Of a stretch of DNA of 64,000 nucleotides, positions 25,635 through 33,815 are shown in pieces (positions within the stretch are counted from its first letter, which is position 1; each line of letters starts with the position of its first letter). Source of the stretch: Sporosarcina cyprini (GTDB lineage Bacteria; Bacillota; Bacilli; Bacillales_A; Planococcaceae); assembly GCF_022048975.1 (NCBI RefSeq), contig NZ_JAKMHX010000030.1:124001-188000 (forward strand). The letters are read 5' to 3'. Below the pieces are notes generated by a model. It worked only from the letters and a program-made list of their open reading frames with translations. It searched no databases and was not told where the DNA came from. Made by a program: the position numbers and the translations under genes.

Positions 25635-26276
25635 TTACACGATTAACAAAACAATGAATGCGAAGATGGCAACAAATATAAGCAGAATAACTGTCGGTAT
25701 GAGAATCGTAATCAAAGCTTTCCATACTGGAAAACGGTGTGCTTCTGCAACGCAAAACAATGTTCCGATGAATCCCCATATGCCAAAAACAATACTTAGG
25801 AAGGCTGAAATGAACAGCCATATAGTAGCACCAAATCCTCCTTCTATATAAGAAGAGAAGATAGAGCTTCCAATTATAATTAAATCGGGAATCCAAACAA
25901 TGCCGGCAATGATATAGAATATATTTACGATTCCAAAGACAGCACGTAATTCTTTATAGGTACCTATGCCTCCCAGCCATTTTCCGATAATGTATGCGAT
26001 TCCTGACCCGATCCACCAGCCAATATAACCAAAAATCGGGCCCGCTACTAACGCGATCAAAAAGATAAACGGTGTGGGTATATTATCCCCCATATTTTTG
26101 GTAACAGCTTTGTCCAACACTTCGAAGATGCCGCCAATTAAGACTAACACAACAAGGTAGCTCATTGGCATTTTTTCAATCGCATACCGGGCCGTCACTT
26201 TTGGCCGAACCCAAATGGACAGCCACGGATTCAACTTTTCAGGAACTGGCTGATGATTTTCTACTACTGTGTTCAT
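25635..26276 (-). CDS. Yip1-family membrane protein
   Basis: 213 aa with a short soluble N-terminus (NTVVENHQPVPEKLNPWLSIWVRPKVTARYAIEK) and about five membrane helices, the layout of bacterial YIP1/YIPF-like proteins. The Pro-Trp-Arg-Pro stretch before the first helix is characteristic. Role unknown. ATG at 26276 with GGAGGT 5 nt upstream; the longer frame to 26342 has none. Confidence 0.8.
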   Translation of the reverse strand: MNTVVENHQPVPEKLNPWLSIWVRPKVTARYAIEKMPMSYLVVLVLIGGIFEVLDKAVTKNMGDNIPTPFIFLIALVAGPIFGYIGWWIGSGIAYIIGKWLGGIGTYKELRAVFGIVNIFYIIAGIVWIPDLIIIGSSIFSSYIEGGFGATIWLFISAFLSIVFGIWGFIGTLFCVAEAHRFPVWKALITILIPTVILLIFVAIFAFIVLLIV

Positions 26277-26398
26277 TTTGTACCTCCATTTTCTATGTAT
26301 TGCCATCACTATACGATTATCTTGAAGAATTGTTTCAATCATTCTCTAAAAAGGGTAAAACGATAGAGAAGAAAAGAGAGATTCAGTCCTTTGGAATC

Positions 26399-26430
26399 AA
26401 AAAAAGAGGAGGATGGCTCCTCCTCTAAAA
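26399..26430 (-). terminator. Terminator of the fdhF-DUF1641 operon
   Basis: Minus-strand GAGGAGGAGCCATCCTCCTC hairpin followed by T7, a few bases past the stop at 26434. Confidence 0.88.
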
Positions 26431-26433
26431 CAC

Positions 26434-26916
26434 TTAACTGCGGTTCAATTCTTTCCCCATTCCTTTTAAGAAATTCAGAGAGAATTTAACTGCTTCATTA
26501 ATATCAGGGTCATTCAAAGCGGTCAACATTTGGAATACACTGACCTTCGTATCACTGCCTCTGTATAATTCAGCCTCTGTCAAACCGCTTTGCACACTAG
26601 CAGCGAGCTTGGAGGTCGTTTCCGGGTTGATGGAAGAAAGCATGCCTGCCGCATTCGTCAGATGGTTGATCATATTGGTAACTGGCTCCCGGGAAGCTTG
26701 TGATACGGCAATGCCAGCCAGCTTTTCCCGCGCCTCCGCCATTGCTTTTACTGCATCTAATATGCCTGCCTCATTTAATTCATTTGTGATGGCGAGTATT
26801 TTTTTGACAGCTTGCTCCTGTTCCGCCAGCAAAGATTGCAATTCATTTAATTTCGCTTCTTGAATTTCCTCCTGAGAAAATTCTCTTCTGTTTATCGTTG
26901 TAATCGGCGCAGCCAT
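26434..26916 (-). CDS. DUF1641 protein, formate dehydrogenase partner (YrhD/YjgD type)
   Basis: 160 aa, mostly helical, with a coiled-coil-like N-terminal half (KLNELQSLLAEQEQAVKKIL) and the DUF1641 pattern in the C-terminal half (DPDINEAVKFSLNFLKGMGKEL). It starts 6 nt after fdhF. In B. subtilis the same pair is YrhE-YrhD (also named ForC-ForE), where the DUF1641 protein is a partner subunit of the dehydrogenase. Role here is inferred from that pairing. Confidence 0.88.
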   Translation of the reverse strand: MAAPITTINRREFSQEEIQEAKLNELQSLLAEQEQAVKKILAITNELNEAGILDAVKAMAEAREKLAGIAVSQASREPVTNMINHLTNAAGMLSSINPETTSKLAASVQSGLTEAELYRGSDTKVSVFQMLTALNDPDINEAVKFSLNFLKGMGKELNRS

Positions 26917-26922
26917 CTATAC

Positions 26923-29856
26923 TCACCCTTTCTCCACGTCGGTTAAATGCTCATAGCCTGGTCTTGCCCATTTCCGTTCCACTTCCACTCCATTTTGCGG
27001 ATGTCTTTTCTTATTTCGCGGATTAGATGCTGGCAATGGGTTCTTGCCTTCTTTCCGAATTACTTCCATCCGTACTTTTGTCTGCTTAAAGGCTGGCGTG
27101 TTGGTTCTCTGGTCAACAGCCGGTCCCGTCAGGAAGTTAATGGCTGATTCTTTTTCCACTGAATTCATCGGCAGGAACAGTTCATTTCCTTTCACTCGGT
27201 CCGTGACGAGCGCAGGTAGCCGCAATGCACCGTACGGCGATACGAGTCGTACGGTTGAACCGCTGACAACACCGCGTTCCTTCGCCAGTTCCGGTGATAC
27301 CTCCACAAATATTTCTGGTACTTTAGATTGGATTCCATCAGATTTATTCGTCATATTTCCTTCATGGAAGTGTTCCAGCATACGTCCATTATTAATATGC
27401 AAATCAAATTCATCCGGGAATTGAGCCGGCTCTACCCAATCAGATAGGGCGAATCGGGCTTTTTTATCCGGGAAATTAAAACCATTCATATATAGAAGCG
27501 GTGTACTTTCACCGCCCAAGCTACCCCAGAAGAAACTGTCCCACCCTTCCATGACTGAATAATTCGCTTGGCCGAACAATGGAGATAAACTTGCCATTTC
27601 GGCAAAAATTTCACCTGGATGACTGTAGTTCCAATCCGCTCCAAGACGGTTCGCGATCTCCTGCATGATTTTCCAATCAGCTTTCGCATCACCCAGCTCC
27701 GGCAATGCTTGATACAATCGTTGCACACGTCTTTCCGTATTGGTGAAAGTTCCATCTTTCTCAAGCGAAGGAACAGCTGGTAATATGACATCAGCATATC
27801 GGGCTGTTCGAGAGAAGAAGATGTCCTGAACGACAAGGAAATCCAGCTTGGAAAGTACATCATGGACATGATTGGCGTTCGAATCGACGAGCGCCATATC
27901 TTCCCCCACAATATACATCCCTTTCATAATTCCTTGATCGACCGCATGAAGCATTTGAATATTATCAAGTCCAGGCTTCTCTTCGATCTCAACGCCATAT
28001 GCCCTCTCGAACTTCTTTCGCGCAGCGTCATCAGTGACGTGCTGGTACCCCGGCAACCAGCCAGGAAGCGTTCCCATATCGCATGCACCTTGCACGTTGT
28101 TATGTCCCCGCAATGGATAAGCGCCAGCTCCAGGACGTCGATAATTCCCTGTAGCCAGAAGCAAATTGGAGATAGCGGCGGACGTATCGGATCCACCTGT
28201 ATTTTGCGTAACGCCCATTCCCCATAAAATACATGTTCCATCTGCATCCCGAATCATTTCTGCTGTCTGGATCAACTTCTCTTTCGGCACGCCGGTAATA
28301 TGCTCTGCAAAATCCATTGTGTACGTATGCAGCACTTCTTTCAATTCTTCAAAATAGTGAACGTTATCACGGATGAATTGTTCGTCATGCCATCCTTGGT
28401 CAATCATATATTTTGTAATCGCCATCAGCCAGACTTGATCTGTTCCTTGCTTCGGACTAATAAAAATATCCGAGCGTTCCGCCATTTCATGCTTTCGCAA
28501 ATCTGCCACGACAAGCTTTTGTCCATGAAGCTTATGCGCCCGTTTCACTCGGGTGGCGAGAACAGGATGGCCTTCTGCTGGATTCGCGCCAACGATAATG
28601 ACAAGACCCGCTTTTGCAATATCCTTTATCGTCCCGGCATCTCCTCCCATGCCGACAGTGCGGAACAGGCCATCCGTCGCTGGCGACTGGCAATAACGTG
28701 AGCAATTGTCCACATTATTCGTCTGGAACACTTGCCTTGCCAACTTCTGCATCAAATAGTTCTCTTCGTTAGTGATTTTCGAAGAAGAGATAAGACCTAC
28801 GCTATCACGGCCATGCTTCCGATGGATGCCGCCCAATTTGGAAGCAACCAAATCGAGCGCTTCCTCCCAGCTCGCTTCTTCAAATGCTTCGCCACGCCGG
28901 ATAAGAGGTTTTGTCAAACGTTCCTCACTGTTGATGAAATCCCAGCCGAACTTCCCTTTCACACAAGTGGAGATCGCATTGACAGGTGCCTCTGAAACAG
29001 GCTGGATTTTTAATATCTTGCGGTCTTTCGTCCAAACTTCGAAGGAACAGCCTACACCACAAAACGTACAGACAGTCTTGGTCTTTTTCGTCCTCGTTTC
29101 CCTCATTGCAGCCTCGGCATCTGAAATCGCCATGATTCCGCTATATCCAGGTTCTACGTCTTTCACCAAATCAATCATTGGTGATAATATGTCATCTTCC
29201 AGGTCTGTCATGAAACCAGCCTCGCCAAGCATTGACTTTTCCATTAACGCGTTACAAGGACATACTGTGACGCAGTGTCCGCAGCTGACACAGGAGGAAT
29301 CATTAATTTTTGCGCCCCCATCCCATAACACAATTGGTCGCTCCCGTTCCCAGTCGATCGAAAGTGTTTCATTCACCTGTAAATTTTGACACACTTCCAC
29401 ACATTGCCCGCAGGCAATGCATTGGTTCGGATCGTATCTGTAAAACGGATTTGTCAAATCAACGCTGTCTTTTGTGCATTTCGGCTCGTAAGGATATTTT
29501 TGATGCTCAATCTCCATCATGTCCACAGTGTTATGTATTTTGCAATTCCCATTGTTGTTGTCGCACACTGTGCAATACAGCAGATGGTTTTCGAGAATGC
29601 GATCCATGGCCTCTGTCTGTGCCGCCTTAGCACGTGGGGAAGACAATTGCACATTCATCCCCGCTTCAGCACGCGTCGAACAGGATCTGACCAGTTTGCC
29701 ATCCACTTCCACAATACATGTATCACATGTTTCGATTGGATCGACTTCTGGCAAATGGCAGATTTGAGGATGTGCAATACCTGCTTGATTGATCACTTGG
29801 AGAATCGTCATGCCTTCATCGAAGTCATGGCGTGAATCATTAATCTTAATTGACAT
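26923..29856 (-). CDS. fdhF: Formate dehydrogenase, molybdopterin catalytic subunit, Cys form
   Basis: 977 aa molybdenum enzyme oxidising formate to CO2. Order: [2Fe-2S] ferredoxin domain (CHLPEVDPIETCDTC, residues ~33-60), a CTVCDNNNGNC segment, two [4Fe-4S] motifs (CIACGQCVEVC, CVSCGHCVTVC), a further CTFCGVGC cluster site, then the molybdopterin domains. The active-site position, read from NVDNCSRYCQSP against NVDCCARVU of E. coli FdhH, is Cys, not selenocysteine. Matches B. subtilis YrhE. Separate NAD subunits are absent, so electrons may go to menaquinone through the DUF1641 partner. Confidence 0.93.
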   Translation of the reverse strand: MSIKINDSRHDFDEGMTILQVINQAGIAHPQICHLPEVDPIETCDTCIVEVDGKLVRSCSTRAEAGMNVQLSSPRAKAAQTEAMDRILENHLLYCTVCDNNNGNCKIHNTVDMMEIEHQKYPYEPKCTKDSVDLTNPFYRYDPNQCIACGQCVEVCQNLQVNETLSIDWERERPIVLWDGGAKINDSSCVSCGHCVTVCPCNALMEKSMLGEAGFMTDLEDDILSPMIDLVKDVEPGYSGIMAISDAEAAMRETRTKKTKTVCTFCGVGCSFEVWTKDRKILKIQPVSEAPVNAISTCVKGKFGWDFINSEERLTKPLIRRGEAFEEASWEEALDLVASKLGGIHRKHGRDSVGLISSSKITNEENYLMQKLARQVFQTNNVDNCSRYCQSPATDGLFRTVGMGGDAGTIKDIAKAGLVIIVGANPAEGHPVLATRVKRAHKLHGQKLVVADLRKHEMAERSDIFISPKQGTDQVWLMAITKYMIDQGWHDEQFIRDNVHYFEELKEVLHTYTMDFAEHITGVPKEKLIQTAEMIRDADGTCILWGMGVTQNTGGSDTSAAISNLLLATGNYRRPGAGAYPLRGHNNVQGACDMGTLPGWLPGYQHVTDDAARKKFERAYGVEIEEKPGLDNIQMLHAVDQGIMKGMYIVGEDMALVDSNANHVHDVLSKLDFLVVQDIFFSRTARYADVILPAVPSLEKDGTFTNTERRVQRLYQALPELGDAKADWKIMQEIANRLGADWNYSHPGEIFAEMASLSPLFGQANYSVMEGWDSFFWGSLGGESTPLLYMNGFNFPDKKARFALSDWVEPAQFPDEFDLHINNGRMLEHFHEGNMTNKSDGIQSKVPEIFVEVSPELAKERGVVSGSTVRLVSPYGALRLPALVTDRVKGNELFLPMNSVEKESAINFLTGPAVDQRTNTPAFKQTKVRMEVIRKEGKNPLPASNPRNKKRHPQNGVEVERKWARPGYEHLTDVEKG

Positions 29857-29878
29857 GTTCTTCCGAGTCCCCTTTCAT

Positions 29879-29937
29879 AAAAAAATCCACTATGAAAAAT
29901 ACGCCAAAAACGCCGGCATACAAACTTTCATAGTGGA
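29879..29937 (-). promoter_or_regulatory. Terminator-like hairpin in the fdhF leader (attenuator candidate)
   Basis: On the minus strand TCCACTATGAAA pairs with TTTCATAGTGGA (12 bp), with an inner GCC/GGC stem, followed by T7. It ends about 23-30 nt before the fdhF start, with the ribosome site after it, so it would stop transcription before the gene unless opened. Confidence 0.65.
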
Positions 29938-30039
29938 AATAGTCCAATAGCAGACCTTGCTAAATAACCAATCCAAATTTAAGATAAATGAGAAAGATAG
30001 TGCCGATGCATGACATACAAAAGCACCCTCTTGCATTCT

Positions 30040-30068
30040 AGTATAGTTCATGGAATTGTAATATACAA
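30040..30068 (-). promoter_or_regulatory. Candidate sigma-A promoter of fdhF
   Basis: Minus strand TTGTAT, 17 nt, TATACT. It gives a leader of roughly 175 nt before the fdhF start. Confidence 0.6.
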
Positions 30069-30123
30069 CTAGTCTTTCGATAATTTCTTGATTATTCTAA
30101 TTACGAAGAACAGGAGTGGTTGA

Positions 30124-30468
30124 ATGTCGAAGAAAATCCATGAATTTAATGCGATTATCCGGAAGCTACGCAAAGATTTGTTCGGCAAGGGGCCGGAGCG
30201 GATCCATTCCGTCATTGTTGATAATATGGTCATTTCCACGCTCTATGGGAATTTGACGCCAACGGAAAAATTCATTGCCGGAACACCAGAGGGAAAAGAG
30301 ATGGTGCACGCTGCCCGGACTCGGATGATCCAGGAAGTATATGATATTGCACCCCCCGACGGCTTAGAAGAGCTGATTGGAGCCAAATTCGTCCATCTGT
30401 TTTCCGATATCAAAGTGGATGACGACATTGCGGTTTCCGTTTTCTTATTCGATCGGAATATTGAGTGA
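30124..30468 (+). CDS. DUF2294 (MpsC-like) protein
   Basis: 114 aa, single DUF2294 domain: LRKDLFGKGPERIHSVIVDNMVIS, GTPEGKEMVHAARTRM and a C-terminal acidic end. The family was named after MpsC of the staphylococcal membrane-potential system and includes B. subtilis YbcI. No mpsA/mpsB gene is nearby. It starts a plus-strand unit with fdhD 16 nt later, so a link to formate metabolism is inferred from position only. Confidence 0.8.
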   Translation: MSKKIHEFNAIIRKLRKDLFGKGPERIHSVIVDNMVISTLYGNLTPTEKFIAGTPEGKEMVHAARTRMIQEVYDIAPPDGLEELIGAKFVHLFSDIKVDDDIAVSVFLFDRNIE

Positions 30469-30484
30469 GGAAGGAGAGAAAATA

Positions 30485-31276
30485 GTGGAACTTCGAAGTC
30501 AACGGGCCATTGTAAAATATTCTAACGGCCAGTTTGTTTCAAAAATGGATGAAGTGGCAGTGGAATACCCGATCACTGTACTGTTAAATGGCAAAGAATT
30601 TATTACGATTGTCTGCACACCTCAATACATCGAGGAGATGGTCATCGGATTTTTAGCATCCGAAAAAGTCGTTACCGATATCCGCCATATAACAGATGTA
30701 CGCTGGGAGAAATCGCCAGGAGTTGTCCATGTAACAACGGAGCAAACGTTTCCCTTTTATGAAAAACTGCAAAACAAACGATACATCACATCCTGTTGCG
30801 GGATGAGCCGGCAAGGTTTCGTGTTCGCCAATGATGCCCTTGCCGCCAAGAAAGTGGAAACGAGGAATGTACTTCTCACCGCATCGGATTGCTTTACATT
30901 GATGGCTCAGCTGGATGAAAATGCGGATTTATTTCATCAGACGGGCGGAGTGCACATCGCTTCCCTTTGCGATCCAAAAGGAGCGGTAGTCCGGCGAATG
31001 GATATTGGACGGCATAACGCATTGGATAAGATTTATGGCCATTGTTTGCGCGAAAACATTCCGGTAAAAGATAAAGTGGTTGTTTTCAGTGGGCGCATCT
31101 CTTCTGAAATCCTTTTGAAGGTTTCAAAAATTGGCTGTGAAGTTGTACTTTCAAAATCAGCACCGACGGATTTAGCCATTGAACTCGCAGATGAATTGGG
31201 CATTACTGCTGTTGGTTTTATTCGCCGCAATACGTTTAATGTCTACTCGCATGCCGAACGCATAACTGACGGATAA
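30485..31276 (+). CDS. fdhD: Formate dehydrogenase accessory sulfurtransferase
   Basis: 263 aa. FdhD moves sulfur from cysteine desulfurase to the molybdenum cofactor of formate dehydrogenase, making it active. The sulfur-carrying cysteines are in ITSCCGMSRQG; the family ends (DIGRHNALDKIYG, SGRISSEILLK, KSAPTDLAIELA) are all present. The start is the GTG at 30485, behind AAGGAGAG; the longer frame overlaps the DUF2294 gene. It faces away from fdhF, sharing the 265-bp divergent region through the DUF2294 gene. Confidence 0.94.
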   Translation: MELRSQRAIVKYSNGQFVSKMDEVAVEYPITVLLNGKEFITIVCTPQYIEEMVIGFLASEKVVTDIRHITDVRWEKSPGVVHVTTEQTFPFYEKLQNKRYITSCCGMSRQGFVFANDALAAKKVETRNVLLTASDCFTLMAQLDENADLFHQTGGVHIASLCDPKGAVVRRMDIGRHNALDKIYGHCLRENIPVKDKVVVFSGRISSEILLKVSKIGCEVVLSKSAPTDLAIELADELGITAVGFIRRNTFNVYSHAERITDG

Positions 31277-31430
31277 TTCAAATTCTAAAAAATATTTAGT
31301 GACACGAAAACTTTTTGGTGGTATTATGGCGGAAATGTGACAAACCTATGTCTCTATCTTCCAGTTCTGTCACCCGGACCGAGACATCTTTTCTGTCCAT
31401 CATACTTTTATCAAAAAGGAGACGTGAAAA

Positions 31431-32711
31431 GTGAAAAAGACAAAAAACAGATGGTTGATCGCCGCTTCTGCCGTAGGAATCCATATCTCAATTGGATCCG
31501 TCTATGCATGGAGCAATTTTACGAACCCGTTGATCGAGCAATTTGGCTGGTCAACGAGCCAGGTGCAATTGACATTCAGTATCGCTATACTTTTCCTTGG
31601 TCTGTCTGCAGCATTTCTTGGTCATTTCGTTGAGAAATACGGCCCTCGCAAAGCAGGTTTGTTTGCTGCGATTTGTTTTGGTACGGGTGTAATTGGCGCG
31701 GGATTTGCTGTAAGCGCTTCCTCACTACCTTTGCTTTATCTGTTCTATGGGGTGCTCGGTGGAATAGGGCTAGGTGTCGGTTACATCTCCCCTGTTTCTA
31801 CATTGGTGAAATGGTTTCCAGATCGGCGAGGGCTTGCAACGGGCCTTGCGATTATGGGCTTTGGTTTTGCTGCCGCAATTAGCAGTCCGATCATGGAGGC
31901 ACTGATTACATCCGTCGGCTTAAAAAATACGTTTTTCATTTTAGGAACTGCCTATTTCATCATCATGGTCCTTTCATCGCTTTACTTGGAAAAGCCAGAG
32001 GAAGGCTGGGTTCCTGCAGGCTTTAAAGCAAAACTGGAATCTGGAAAAGTGGAAGCAAAACAGGATTTGGCTCAATTGACAGCAAACGAAGCTGTTAAGA
32101 CAAAACGATTCTACTATTTATGGCTTATGCTGTTCATCAATGTCACATGTGGCATCGCAATCTTGTCTGCTGCCAAACCGCTGGCCATTGAAAGTATTGG
32201 TATGACGACAGTTCAAGCGGCGGCACTTGTCGGAGTCCTTGGATTGTTCAATGGAGCCGGCCGACTTGGATGGGCATCGATTTCCGATTATATCGGCAGA
32301 CAACATACGTACACTGCCTTTTTCGTTATCCAGCTTGCCTTGTTCGCGCTGTTGCCATTTACGACGAACGCTATTATTTTCCAGGTTATGTTAGCTGTCA
32401 TCTATACTTGCTACGGCGGCGGCTTCGCTTGCATACCTGCTTATATCGGAGACATTTTTGGAACGAAGCAGCTTGGTGCCATCCACGGCTATATTTTAAC
32501 TGCATGGTCAGCGGCAGGGATTGCCGGTCCAATGTTCGCTGCTTGGATGAAAGATACGACGGGAAGCTATGAAAGCAGTCTACTGTTCTTCGCTGGACTT
32601 TTTGCTGTTGCATTCATCATCTCTCTGCTTATTAAAGCAGATATCAAGAAAGTACGTGCAAGAAATGGCGTAGAAAACAAGAAAATGCCAGAACCGCTTA
32701 AGAGCGTCTAA
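31431..32711 (+). CDS. MFS transporter, oxalate/formate antiporter (OFA) family
   Basis: 426 aa, 12 membrane helices, with the OFA hallmark start (GSVYAWSNFTNPL) and MFS loop motifs (GHFVEKYGPRKAG, GRLGWASISDYIGRQ). Start is GTG at 31431 behind AAAAGGAG. Position after fdhD suggests formate (or a related small carboxylate) transport for the dehydrogenase; many OFA proteins are of unknown substrate, so this is inference. A good terminator follows. Confidence 0.87.
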   Translation: MKKTKNRWLIAASAVGIHISIGSVYAWSNFTNPLIEQFGWSTSQVQLTFSIAILFLGLSAAFLGHFVEKYGPRKAGLFAAICFGTGVIGAGFAVSASSLPLLYLFYGVLGGIGLGVGYISPVSTLVKWFPDRRGLATGLAIMGFGFAAAISSPIMEALITSVGLKNTFFILGTAYFIIMVLSSLYLEKPEEGWVPAGFKAKLESGKVEAKQDLAQLTANEAVKTKRFYYLWLMLFINVTCGIAILSAAKPLAIESIGMTTVQAAALVGVLGLFNGAGRLGWASISDYIGRQHTYTAFFVIQLALFALLPFTTNAIIFQVMLAVIYTCYGGGFACIPAYIGDIFGTKQLGAIHGYILTAWSAAGIAGPMFAAWMKDTTGSYESSLLFFAGLFAVAFIISLLIKADIKKVRARNGVENKKMPEPLKSV

Positions 32712-32725
32712 TAAATCTCTTCAAA

Positions 32726-32760
32726 CAAGCCTGTGATCTCTTTTTATCACGGGCTTTTAC
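32726..32760 (+). terminator. Terminator of the OFA transporter gene
   Basis: AAGCCTGTGAT pairs with ATCACGGGCTT around CTCTTTTT, then TTT, 15 nt past the stop. Confidence 0.8.
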
Positions 32761-32815
32761 GTATGTTTTGAGTGCCTTGGGGTACGCTAACCGAAATGAT
32801 TGAGGAGAGAAAAGT

Positions 32816-33778
32816 ATGAAACAATTTCTTTTTATTCTCACGCTTTGCGTCCTAGTTTTTTTAGGCACCCCACTACGTTCCGAACCGACCGAATCAGTAA
32901 AAATGCCCACAGCTTTCACTAGCGAAAAAGATTTGAGACAAATTATTGATTCGTATGCGAAGACAATGAGGATTAAACCCGAGAATGCGATTGTGGATTC
33001 AGTTTGGAAAGCAATTCCTGGTTACAATGGTCTCACCGTGGATGTCGAGGCAAGTTTTGATCGTATGGCACCAAGTGGCAAGTTTGACGAATCATTAGTC
33101 GTTTATAAGGAGCTGCCGCCAGCGGTCCGATTGGCAGATTTGCCACCATCCCCGATTTACAAGGGAAATCCAGAAAAACCGATGGTCACATTTTTAATTA
33201 ACGTGGCATGGGGGGATGAATTTATACGGCCTATGCTCGATGTCTTGGACAAGCACGATGTCAAGGTCACATTCTTCCTTGACGGAAGCTGGACTGCAAA
33301 AACTCCAGATCTTGTAAAAGAAATTTATCGACAAGGCCATGAAATTGGCAATCACGCTTATAGTCATCCAGATCTCGCTAAGTCTACTTCTTCAAAAACG
33401 AGGGATGAGTTAAGAAAGACGAATGAAATCATCGAGAAAACAATCGGTGTAAAACCAACATGGTTCGGTCCGCCAAGCGGCAGTTTCACGAATGATACTA
33501 TCGCCATCGCAAGGGATGAAGGAATGCTAACTGTATTATGGACAGTTGATACAGTTGATTGGAAACAACCCGACTCGGATGAGATGGTAAAACGTGTGCT
33601 TTCAAAAGTCGAGAACGGCTCGATGATTTTGATGCACCCAACAAAACCAACTGCGGAAGGTATGGACCGACTCATAAAAGGCATTAAAGAAAAAGGGCTG
33701 GCCATTGGTACTGTATCCGGTTTGCTCAGTGAAAAACGAATTGATTCCGTCGAGCATGAAGAGTTTTACATGCCATAA
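32816..33778 (+). CDS. Polysaccharide deacetylase family protein, YlxY-like
   Basis: 320 aa with an N-terminal signal or anchor (KQFLFILTLCVLVFLGTPL), a ~100-residue linker domain and a C-terminal NodB fold (from ~residue 120). The usual first motif TFDDG is replaced by LINVAWGDE; the second (HEIGNHAYSHPDL, HSHPD-like) and third (FGPPSGSFTND) are recognisable. Such substitutions occur in the B. subtilis YlxY group, a sporulation-associated family whose enzyme activity is doubtful. Surface protein acting on, or binding, cell-wall glycan is the likely role. Confidence 0.82.
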   Translation: MKQFLFILTLCVLVFLGTPLRSEPTESVKMPTAFTSEKDLRQIIDSYAKTMRIKPENAIVDSVWKAIPGYNGLTVDVEASFDRMAPSGKFDESLVVYKELPPAVRLADLPPSPIYKGNPEKPMVTFLINVAWGDEFIRPMLDVLDKHDVKVTFFLDGSWTAKTPDLVKEIYRQGHEIGNHAYSHPDLAKSTSSKTRDELRKTNEIIEKTIGVKPTWFGPPSGSFTNDTIAIARDEGMLTVLWTVDTVDWKQPDSDEMVKRVLSKVENGSMILMHPTKPTAEGMDRLIKGIKEKGLAIGTVSGLLSEKRIDSVEHEEFYMP

Positions 33779-33781
33779 AAT

Positions 33782-33813
33782 GAGCCCCATCATCAATGGA
33801 TGATGGGGCTTCT
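33782..33813. terminator. Bidirectional terminator between deacetylase and symporter genes
   Basis: AGCCCCATCATC pairs with GATGATGGGGCT around AATG, flanked by T/A tracts between convergent genes. Confidence 0.88.
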
Positions 33814-33815
33814 GT

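Noticed and set aside
27862-29630. Several 100-200 aa frames on the plus strand inside fdhF
   Set aside because: Shadows of the high-information fdhF gene; none has a ribosome site or a recognisable domain.
29881-29940. SECIS-type element for fdhF
   Set aside because: FdhF has a Cys codon at the active site and no in-frame TGA; bacterial SECIS lies inside the gene just after the UGA, not in the leader.
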